Assembly: GCA_003566775.1 (NCBI GenBank)
Contig: PXBW01000074.1
Coordinates: 1-58,902, forward strand
From: a candidate division WS1 bacterium
GTDB lineage: Bacteria > Armatimonadota > Zipacnadia > Zipacnadales > UBA5352
Direction: 5' to 3'
DNA length: 58,902 nt
The notes under the pieces: model-generated
The model's input: only the letters and a program-made list of their open reading frames with translations
The model's database searches: none
What the model was told of the DNA's origin: nothing
Shown: in pieces, positions 52,900-58,902 of the stretch
How positions within the stretch are numbered: position 1 is the first letter of the stretch
How the letters are laid out: the number at the start of each line of letters is the position of its first letter
Position numbers and translations under genes: made by a program

Positions 52900-53715
52900 T
52901 TAGTCGTAGAAGAGGAAAAGCTCGCGCAGGCGATCCTCATCGGGCACCGAACCGTACTCCGAGATCATCACCGACTCGGCCGTCCTTACCGCGTTGCCGT
53001 GCTCCTCGCCGTACCATTCGACAAGACACTCGCGCACATCCTCGGCGAGGTTACCGAAGCGCCGGGTGAGGCCCTCGCAGAGAAACTCGAGTCGCGCCTC
53101 ATCGCCCTCGATCGGCTCACTGAAGCGCAGGTTCCACTCGTACATCTGCGACTCATGGCAGTTTACCATCTGCACCTTGCGCTCGAACACATCGTCGGTG
53201 TCCACCGCGACCGTCGGCACCCAGGGCGTGGGGTCGGTGAAGCGGTCGTACGGATGGCCCAGCACCGGCGGGCGCTCCAGCGGCGGCGTGAGCGCCATCA
53301 CGTTCGGCACGGTGCAGCCGAAGATCGCGTCCTGCACCAGCACGCCCACCGCCCGGTGGTCGGGATGGTAGTCATTGGGGCGATGGCAGATCACCAGGTC
53401 CGGCCTGTACTCGCGGATCGCCACGATGGTCATGCCGCGATAGTGCAGATTCGGCTCCAGCTTGCCGTTGTGTATATCGAAGACCTCGTACTCGATGTCG
53501 GCGACCTCTGCGGCGGCCTGCGCCTCGGCGTAGCGGCGACGCGCCAGCGGTCCGCCGCCCATCTCGTGATGTCCGGTGTCCCCGTTGGTCATCGAGATGA
53601 ACTTCACGTGGTGGCCCAGCGCGCGCCACTTCATCGCCATCCCGCCGCAGCGCAGATCGCAGTCATCTGGATGCGCGCCGAATACGAGGATGCGCAGGCC
53701 GTCGTCAGTCGTCAT
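52900..53715 (-). CDS. PIG-L/LmbE family deacetylase
   Basis: 271 aa from ATG 53715 (GGGAG about 10 bp upstream). Metal-binding motif GAHPDDCDLRCGG (His, Asp, Asp near 14-18) and the second motif YHPDHRAVG mark the zinc-dependent N-deacetylase fold that acts on GlcNAc-type sugars such as GlcNAc-PI, GlcNAc-inositol or bacillithiol precursors. No glycosyltransferase partner is visible, so the substrate is open. It starts 44 bp after the UroD-like gene on the same strand and is probably in the same transcript. Confidence 0.9.
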   Translation of the reverse strand: MTTDDGLRILVFGAHPDDCDLRCGGMAMKWRALGHHVKFISMTNGDTGHHEMGGGPLARRRYAEAQAAAEVADIEYEVFDIHNGKLEPNLHYRGMTIVAIREYRPDLVICHRPNDYHPDHRAVGVLVQDAIFGCTVPNVMALTPPLERPPVLGHPYDRFTDPTPWVPTVAVDTDDVFERKVQMVNCHESQMYEWNLRFSEPIEGDEARLEFLCEGLTRRFGNLAEDVRECLVEWYGEEHGNAVRTAESVMISEYGSVPDEDRLRELFLFYD

Positions 53716-53759
53716 GTGTGTATCACTCCCATAGCGCGTGCCGGGCCCCGGCCTTTGAT

Positions 53760-54953
53760 TCACAACTCCCCCAGCGCCTCATACATCGCCATCACGTTCT
53801 CGGGGGGGACGTTGTGCTGGATGTTGTGCACCTGGCAGAAGACGAAGCCGCCGCCGTCGGCGAACTGATCGACGCGTCGACGTACCTCGTCACGCACCTG
53901 CTGCGGCGTGCCCTCGCCGAGTATGCTCTGCGTGTCACAGCCGCCGCCCCAGAAGGTCAGGTCGGCGCCGAACTCCCGCTTGAGCAGCGCTCCATCCATG
54001 TTTTTCGCCGAAACCTGCACGGGGTTGATCGCATCCACGCCGATCTCGATCAGGTCCGGGATCACGTCGTAGATCGACCCGCACGAGTGCAGCAGCAGCG
54101 GCTTGCCCGACAGCCGCTTGATCATCTCCCAGAGGCGACGGTGGTAGGGCTTGACCATCTCGCGGTAAAGCTCGGGCGAGATCTGCGGCCCGTTCTGTGT
54201 GCCGAGGTCATCGTTGACCTGGATGATGTCCACGTAGTCGCCGACGGCCTCGATGTACCGCTCCACGCGCGGTCTGTAACAGTCCACGAGTCGGCCCATG
54301 AGGTGGTGTGCCAGCGCTTTGTCGGCGGCGAGGTCGATCATGAAGTTCGAGAAGCCGCGCAGTATCTGCCCTGCCGCGAAGACGTGCACCCACAGGTTCG
54401 CCACGATGAAGCGGTCGGTCTCCTCATGCAGGCAGCGGGCCTTGGCGGCGAGGTCGTTGAAGTCCTCGTCCAGGTAATCCGGCCAGTCGAAGCTCCCGAG
54501 GTGCTCGATCCCCGCCTCGATGTCCTCGGGACTGCGCGCATCGGCCAGCGGCGGGTTCACCGGGTCGAAGTAGTACCCGCCGCCGGGGCAGAATGCGGCC
54601 GGGGTGCCGTCTTCGCGCGGGATCGCCCAGCCCCCGTCGCGCTCCACGATCTCAAGCCCCGCCGGTATCTCGCACGGGGAGCCGTCCTGCATCGTCCACC
54701 GCTTCCAGCAGCGGGGCTCAAAGAGTAGCGCCATCGCATCCGCGCCGACCGCATCGAGCACCGGCTCCTCGACCTTCGCGATCATCTGACCGATGTCGTA
54801 GATCTGCGTCCGCCCGTTGATCCCGAGGTAATTCCGAAGGCGGTTGTACGCTATCCCCATGATGCCCGAGGACTCGGTGGCTCCCAGATCGACCGGAATC
54901 CGGTCAGGCTGCTCGTGACCCAGCGCGGCTCTGATGCGCTCGCGAGATGTCAT
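53760..54953 (-). CDS. UroD/MtaA-like methyltransferase-family protein (HxC type)
   Basis: 397 aa from ATG 54953; the open extension to 55064 is unsupported. This copy keeps the zinc-type motif: H289-S-C291-G (LLLHSCGSIYDVIPDL), and a later cysteine C373 (GFVFCQVHNIQHNVPPENV) at the expected third ligand position. It is thus the best candidate in the window for a real zinc-dependent methyltransferase of the MtaA/CmuA type, which moves a methyl group from a corrinoid protein to a thiol. No corrinoid protein gene is linked. It precedes the PIG-L gene by 44 bp. Confidence 0.87.
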   Translation of the reverse strand: MTSRERIRAALGHEQPDRIPVDLGATESSGIMGIAYNRLRNYLGINGRTQIYDIGQMIAKVEEPVLDAVGADAMALLFEPRCWKRWTMQDGSPCEIPAGLEIVERDGGWAIPREDGTPAAFCPGGGYYFDPVNPPLADARSPEDIEAGIEHLGSFDWPDYLDEDFNDLAAKARCLHEETDRFIVANLWVHVFAAGQILRGFSNFMIDLAADKALAHHLMGRLVDCYRPRVERYIEAVGDYVDIIQVNDDLGTQNGPQISPELYREMVKPYHRRLWEMIKRLSGKPLLLHSCGSIYDVIPDLIEIGVDAINPVQVSAKNMDGALLKREFGADLTFWGGGCDTQSILGEGTPQQVRDEVRRRVDQFADGGGFVFCQVHNIQHNVPPENVMAMYEALGEL

Positions 54954-55029
54954 CGGCGTGGCGCTCCCATGTCCGTTTCCCCGCGTTCCGGATAGGTGGC
55001 TTCGGCGCAGATTCATCCCCCAGATTCGG

Positions 55030-55055
55030 GCGAAGGATTCACGCGAAGGATTCAC
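55030..55055. repeat. Tandem 13-bp direct repeat
   Basis: Two perfect abutting copies of GCGAAGGATTCAC (55030-55042, 55043-55055) in the intergenic region between the divergent UroD-like and polysaccharide deacetylase genes. Spacing is little more than one helical turn. Possibly a regulator site, possibly a slippage duplication. Confidence 0.5.
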
Positions 55056-55201
55056 GCATTTCAACGCCTCTGCGGCAATACCTTCGCGCTCCCGAAATAT
55101 TGCTCGCTCCTCTCAGTGCAGATAGCAGCAATCCGCGCGGGAGGAGCATCGCCTCTCCACGAAGAAGAACGCGCAGCAACACAGCGAGGAAGGAGATCCC
55201 G

Positions 55202-55966
55202 ATGGCGCAGGTCAACCATGACGTCTGGCAGGGCGGCTACGAGTGCGCGGTCTCGCTCACCTGCGACGACGGCAATGACACGCAGCTTCACATCGCCGCC
55301 CCCGCGATGGAGGAACGCGGCTTTCGCGGCACCTTCTACCTCTCCTGCAGAGGCAACCACTGGCGCGAGCGACTCCAGCGCTTCGCCCCCCTGCATCAGC
55401 ACGGGCACGAGGTCGGCAATCACACCGTCGGACACACCTGCTCGCGCAACTTCAGCGACGAACCGGGCGCGCCGGGCCTCGAGACGATGACCCTCGAGGA
55501 GATCGAGGCCGATGTGCTGGAGGCGGAGCGACGTCTCGGCGAACTCTCTCCGCGCGAGGAGCGCAGCTTCGCCTACCCCTGTTACATGACCCACGTGGGC
55601 GCGGGGTTGACGCGGCAGAGCTACGTGCCGGTCATCGCGAAGCACTTCGTTGCCGGGCGTGGCTTCGGAGAGTACGGTTTCAGCAACTCGCCGTACAACT
55701 GCGACCTCGCCTGCCTCGCCTCCACGCCCATCGAGCACATGCGCGGCGAGCAGATCGTGGGGCTGCTCGATCACAATCTCACGCGCGGGCGCTGGCTGAT
55801 TCTGACCATGCACCAGATCGGTGGCGCGCGCCTTGGGACTGCTCCGACCGAGTTCGAGCGCATGCTCGACTGGCTGGATCGCCACCGAGAGCGCGTGCAT
55901 GTCGCGCCGGTCGCGGAGATCGCCGCGTACCTGCGCGATGAAGTACAGTCCGGCACTCAGGCCTGA
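55202..55966 (+). CDS. Polysaccharide deacetylase-like protein (CE4/NodB fold)
   Basis: 254 aa from ATG 55202 (AAGGAGA 7 bp upstream); the longer frame from 54947 is unsupported. NodB-type motifs are SLTCDDGND (motif 1, usually TFDDG; here Cys before the Asp pair), HEVGNHTVGH (motif 2, the two metal His) and SFAYPCYM (motif 3 region). These metal-dependent enzymes remove N- or O-acetyl groups from chitin-like, xylan or peptidoglycan sugars. No signal peptide, so the substrate is probably intracellular. Divergent from the UroD/PIG-L pair. Confidence 0.84.
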   Translation: MAQVNHDVWQGGYECAVSLTCDDGNDTQLHIAAPAMEERGFRGTFYLSCRGNHWRERLQRFAPLHQHGHEVGNHTVGHTCSRNFSDEPGAPGLETMTLEEIEADVLEAERRLGELSPREERSFAYPCYMTHVGAGLTRQSYVPVIAKHFVAGRGFGEYGFSNSPYNCDLACLASTPIEHMRGEQIVGLLDHNLTRGRWLILTMHQIGGARLGTAPTEFERMLDWLDRHRERVHVAPVAEIAAYLRDEVQSGTQA

Positions 55967-56064
55967 CACATCGCGCGATGCTTTCAATACACGGTCGCCT
56001 CCTCCACGCGAGGGGCGGCGCCGGTCGTTAGACTGCAACCACAGGAGAACAGGAGATGATGACG

Positions 56065-57123
56065 ATGGCGGACGTTCCGACGACGCGACGGATGGTCCAG
56101 ATACACGGTGATGGCTCGGTCAGTATCGGTGAGGGAGAGCTTCCCGACGTGGGGCCGAAGGAGGTCGTGGTGAAGACCGCGGTGAGCCTCATCTCCGCGG
56201 GGACCGAGTGCGGCGGCCTGAAGAGGCGGCGCGAGAATCCGGCCGAGGCCGAGCCCCGCCCCACAGGCTACTCCACCGCGGGCACGATCATCGCGCTCGG
56301 CGACGAGGTAGAGGACTTCGAGGTCGGCCAGCGCGTTATCGGCATGGCCGGCGAATGCTACAACCACTGCGATCACAATGTCGGCCACCCGATGGTCACG
56401 GTGCCGATTCCCGACGGCGTGAGCTTCGATGACGCCGTGATGGTCTGTCTGGCCGCCACTTCGATGCAGGCAATGCGCCGCCTCGAGCCCGAACTCGGTG
56501 GCTTCTATGCAGTGGTGGGGCAGGGGCTGGTCGGCCAGTTTACCAACCAGCTCATTCGCCTCGCGGGAGGTCGCGTCGCCGCGGTGGACCTCGACAACCA
56601 TCGCCTGCAGGTCGCCCTCGATCATGGGGCGGAGATAGCGGTCAACTCCTCCGAGCAGGACATGACCGCGGCGCTGAAAGAGTGGGCCGAGGGCGAGGGC
56701 CTCGACGGCTCGGTTCTCGCATACGGCGGGCCCGCCACCGAGGTCATGCAGCAACTGTCACAGGCCTCGCTCAAGGCCCCGGACGGCCACCAGGTCGGCA
56801 ACATGGTCTTCGTCGGCGGCATCAGGGCGGAGATCAGCGGCCCCGTCCCCTTCGGCAACATGGACATCAAGCCCTCCAGCCGCACCGGGCCGGGCTACCA
56901 CGATCCCGAGTATCACCAGGGACACGATTACCCCCGCGCCTACGTGCGCTGGACCACCCGGCGCAATTTCGTCGAGCTTCTGCGCCGTGTCGCCGACGGC
57001 AGCTTCCGGGTCAGTGACCTGATCAGTCACCGCTTCGACTTCGAGGACGCGCCTGCCGCCTACGATATGCTCGTCGAGCAATCGGAGCCGAGCCTCGGCG
57101 TTCTGCTGGAATACCGCGACTGA
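56065..57123 (+). CDS. Medium-chain dehydrogenase/reductase (zinc-type)
   Basis: 352 aa from ATG 56065; three in-frame ATGs lie close together (56056, 56059, 56065), and the ACAGGAG site fits the last best. The GroES-like half has SLISAGTECGG (residues about 41-51), typical of the BchC/threonine-dehydrogenase-like MDR branch. The coenzyme domain shows AVVGQGLVGQFTNQLIRLAG (near 148-167), a Rossmann GxGxxG, then AAVDLDNHR. The classical catalytic zinc ligands are not all visible. It probably oxidises or reduces a sugar-type alcohol. It ends the carbohydrate-type gene group; a GC hairpin follows at 57151. Confidence 0.82.
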   Translation: MADVPTTRRMVQIHGDGSVSIGEGELPDVGPKEVVVKTAVSLISAGTECGGLKRRRENPAEAEPRPTGYSTAGTIIALGDEVEDFEVGQRVIGMAGECYNHCDHNVGHPMVTVPIPDGVSFDDAVMVCLAATSMQAMRRLEPELGGFYAVVGQGLVGQFTNQLIRLAGGRVAAVDLDNHRLQVALDHGAEIAVNSSEQDMTAALKEWAEGEGLDGSVLAYGGPATEVMQQLSQASLKAPDGHQVGNMVFVGGIRAEISGPVPFGNMDIKPSSRTGPGYHDPEYHQGHDYPRAYVRWTTRRNFVELLRRVADGSFRVSDLISHRFDFEDAPAAYDMLVEQSEPSLGVLLEYRD

Positions 57124-57150
57124 GGGTTCACAGTAAGATGAGTACGGCCT

Positions 57151-57182
57151 CAGGCCCGCCCGAAGACCTCCGGGCGGGCCTG
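57151..57182 (-). terminator. GC hairpin downstream of first prepilin-like gene (repeat copy 1)
   Basis: CAGGCCCGCCCG (57151-57162) and CGGGCGGGCCTG (57171-57182), loop AAGACCTC. It shares its inner 26 bases with the hairpin at 58075-58106. It lies between the convergent MDR gene (+) and prepilin-like gene (-). There is no T-tract on either side, so termination would be weak or need another factor. Confidence 0.55.
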
Positions 57183-57227
57183 ACCATCTGCGCGTGCCTG
57201 ATTGGGCCGCACTGCACTGCAGTAAAC

Positions 57228-57938
57228 TCACGGATTGTATGTCGCCATGAAAGGCTCAGGGGTTGTCACCTGCGGGATCGTTTTCACATGACCGTCCGCG
57301 TAGGCGGCATTCATCATCCTGTTGTGACGATACATCATGTTACCAACCCGGCCGTCATCTCTCATCTCAAGGGGCGCACCATCCTCAGTGAACCCCATCC
57401 CCGCAGGATTGCCCGCAACGTGTGAGCGCATCTCTGCGATCAGAATCTTCTCGGCAGGCCTGACGAGATCTGCCAGGTTAAGACCGCCACCACCACCGAA
57501 GCCTCCGGCCCACATTCCACGGCCCCAGTGGGCGATATGTGAGTGGTGGACGACGCAACCGTAACTGGTCCAGTAGCGACGGCCGTAGAAGCCCTCCGGA
57601 TTCGGCAGTCCAGCGCGGCGAGAATCGACCTCAACGCGGCCGGACGGGCATATGTAGATCTGCTCATTCATCGTATAGGGGGAGATGGCGTCATAGTAGC
57701 CCAGGTAGCGAATGTCGGAGTTGCTCGGCTCCCAGTAGAAGTAGTGGACAGGAAAGATCTCATCATAGTCCTGCACGTACATCATCGCGGCCAAACCAAT
57801 CTGCCTCATGTTGCTTGAGCAGCTCGCCATTCGTGCCCGGTCCCGCGCCCTTGCGAAAACGGGGAACAGGATCGCTGCCAGGATCGCAATGATTGCGATC
57901 ACGACCAGCAGCTCGATAAGGGTGAAGCCTCGCTTCAT
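57228..57938 (-). CDS. Prepilin-like secreted protein with H-X9-DG motif
   Basis: 236 aa. A class III prepilin leader ([12 protein letters not shown]) starts the chain, cleaved before Phe by a prepilin peptidase, followed by a hydrophobic helix ending [16 protein letters not shown]. The remaining globular part has short strands and Gly-rich loops, and closes with [15 protein letters not shown], the H-X9-DG motif typical of the DUF1559-type pseudopilins found in large families in Planctomycetes and Armatimonadota. Such proteins probably assemble into, or are exported by, type II/IV pilus-like machines. AAGGAGGCGG lies before the ATG. It is a paralogue of the gene at 58130-58801. Confidence 0.9.
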   Translation of the reverse strand: MKRGFTLIELLVVIAIIAILAAILFPVFARARDRARMASCSSNMRQIGLAAMMYVQDYDEIFPVHYFYWEPSNSDIRYLGYYDAISPYTMNEQIYICPSGRVEVDSRRAGLPNPEGFYGRRYWTSYGCVVHHSHIAHWGRGMWAGGFGGGGGLNLADLVRPAEKILIAEMRSHVAGNPAGMGFTEDGAPLEMRDDGRVGNMMYRHNRMMNAAYADGHVKTIPQVTTPEPFMATYNP

Positions 57939-58074
57939 TTCGACCGCCTCCTTGATGTAATGGGCTGTGAACGATATATATGGTTATTCGTCCCTGTCCG
58001 CTTTTCACCTCTACGTTATTAAGATTCTTTTTCCGACAGCATACACGATCCCTCTGATCCCCGCCCAAATGAAG

Positions 58075-58106
58075 AGAGCCCGCCCGAAGACCTCCGGGCG
58101 GGCTCT
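58075..58106 (-). terminator. Terminator-like hairpin downstream of second prepilin-like gene (repeat copy 2)
   Basis: AGAGCCCGCCCG (58075-58086) and CGGGCGGGCTCT (58095-58106), loop AAGACCTC. On the minus strand the stem is followed by TCTTCATTT, a fair tail. It lies 24 bp after the prepilin-like stop, at the same relative place as the copy at 57151. Confidence 0.7.
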
Positions 58107-58129
58107 CGCAAGCGCGTTCGTCAGAATCC

Positions 58130-58801
58130 TCAGTTGCGCATCAGGGGATCAGGCGATGTGAGCTGAGGGATCGTCTTCACATGACCGTCCGCATAGGCGG
58201 CGTTCATCATCCGGTTGTGTCGGTACATCATCCTGCCAACCGACCCATCGTCCGCCATCGGCAGGGGCGCCGAGCCATCCTCGGTGAAGCCCAGTCGGTC
58301 GGGATGCGTGGCGTGGCGGGCGTTCATCTCGAGGATCAGTATCTTCTCGGAGGGTCTCTGCACGTCGGCCATCGAATGACCGCCGCTCCCCCAACCGCTC
58401 TCCCACATGGCGGTACCCAGGTGAGAGTTGCCGGAGTGCCGGGGGACGACACCGTAGCTTGTTCTCATTAACCGACCAAAGAAGCCTTCATCACGGGGAA
58501 GCCCGCCGCGCCAGCCGGTGTCCGTAAAATGTCCGGAGGGGCAGACGTAGATCTGCTCATTCATCGTGTAGGCCGCGAGTCCGTCGTATGGGCCGAAGTA
58601 GCGAACGCTGCTGTCCCCCTGATAGTAGTAGTGGTAGAACGCGGGCATCATCTCATCGAAGTCCTGTGCGTACATCATCGCCGCTATACCAATCTGCCTC
58701 AAGTTGCTCGCACACGTCGTCTGTCGGGCCCTGTCCCGCGCCCTCGCGAACACGGGGAACAGGATTGCTGCCAGGATCGCAATGATCTGACTGCTGAACA
58801 A
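58130..58801 (-). pseudogene. Prepilin-like H-X9-DG protein gene with replaced 5' end
   Basis: The frame yields 223 aa, clearly homologous to the gene at 57228-57938 over [32 protein letters not shown] and the C-terminal [18 protein letters not shown]. But the prepilin leader [11 protein letters not shown] is missing: DNA similarity to the paralogue stops abruptly after AATGAT at 58786, and upstream sequence is unrelated. The only start left is TTG 58801, with GGAGAG upstream by chance or not. Without the leader the product could not be processed as a pilin. The window ends 101 bp further, so the cause may be a true rearrangement or an assembly breakpoint. Confidence 0.65.
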
Positions 58802-58902
58802 TCGCGCAGTTCTCTCCGCTGGCGAGATGTGGCCGGTTTTTTTGCTGTCTCAAGGACCACGATCGCGAACCTGTGCGCCCTCGATCCGCCGTTTTTCGGC
58901 GG
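58802..58902. other. Window-end segment unrelated to the prepilin gene
   Basis: 101 bp with no gene. Contains an AT-tract (58837-58843) and ends in a CCGCC/GGCGG inverted repeat around GTTTTTC (58886-58902). A hairpin at the very end of the sequence is a common place for assembly breaks, which bears on the truncation next to it. Confidence 0.5.

Overview
The window is GC-rich bacterial chromosomal DNA, about 51 protein genes plus one tRNA, with no phage, plasmid or insertion-sequence signature. The source is probably an uncultured member of Armatimonadota or a close neighbour. That view rests on the prepilin-like proteins with an [12 protein letters not shown] stretch and a C-terminal H-X9-DG motif, on four scattered UroD/MtaA-like methyltransferase homologues, and on many sialidase-fold, sulfatase-fold, DUF3604, PIG-L and sugar-isomerase genes. 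No marker gene fixes the phylum, so this is an inference.

Layout. 1-4300 (+): the tail of a class III aminotransferase, a Fic AMP-transferase, a LysE exporter, hisG and a secreted barrel-like protein, ended by a strong terminator. 4404-9300 (-): a complete argC-argJ-argB-argD cluster behind a roughly 280-nt leader that looks like a terminator-type riboswitch or attenuator of no class I recognise. 9366-14545 (+): a seven-SH3b NlpC/P60 wall hydrolase translationally coupled to a DUF456 lipoprotein, a sialidase-fold protein and a TadE pilus protein. 14645-19404 (+): sugar isomerase, medium-chain dehydrogenase, UroD-like protein and a DUF4349 lipoprotein. 19548-21569 (-): transketolase. 21760-23096 (+): two adjacent secreted proteins sharing an unrecognised domain. 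23250-29335: Tat-type aldo/keto reductase with ferredoxin tail, second UroD-like protein, esterase, ceramidase-like hydrolase and a thioredoxin-TPR protein. 29467-33217 (+): an SbcD/YhaO-SbcC/YhaN pair and tRNA-Ser(UGA). 33705-38769: unknown 456-aa protein, creatininase, mutM, gap and two small membrane proteins.

38848-42497 holds a compact regulatory-metabolic module: a PocR-AraC regulator facing a UroD/MtaA-like protein fused to a thioredoxin domain, which overlaps a CobW-type GTPase gene. It reads as a one-carbon or corrinoid methyltransferase unit with its own metallochaperone. 42585-57123 is rich in carbohydrate-type hydrolases that lack signal peptides: a sulfatase-fold protein with Thr at the formylglycine position, two sialidase-fold proteins with a 59-aa companion, DUF3604, cupin, flippase, M42 peptidase, TatD, PIG-L, UroD-like, polysaccharide deacetylase and MDR dehydrogenase. 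57228-58801 (-) carries two paralogous prepilin-like genes, each followed by the same hairpin. The second has lost its prepilin leader at a sharp breakpoint close to the window end.

The best candidates for something undescribed are the argC leader RNA (9125-9300), the PocR / UroD-thioredoxin / CobW module, and the paired secreted proteins at 21760-23096.
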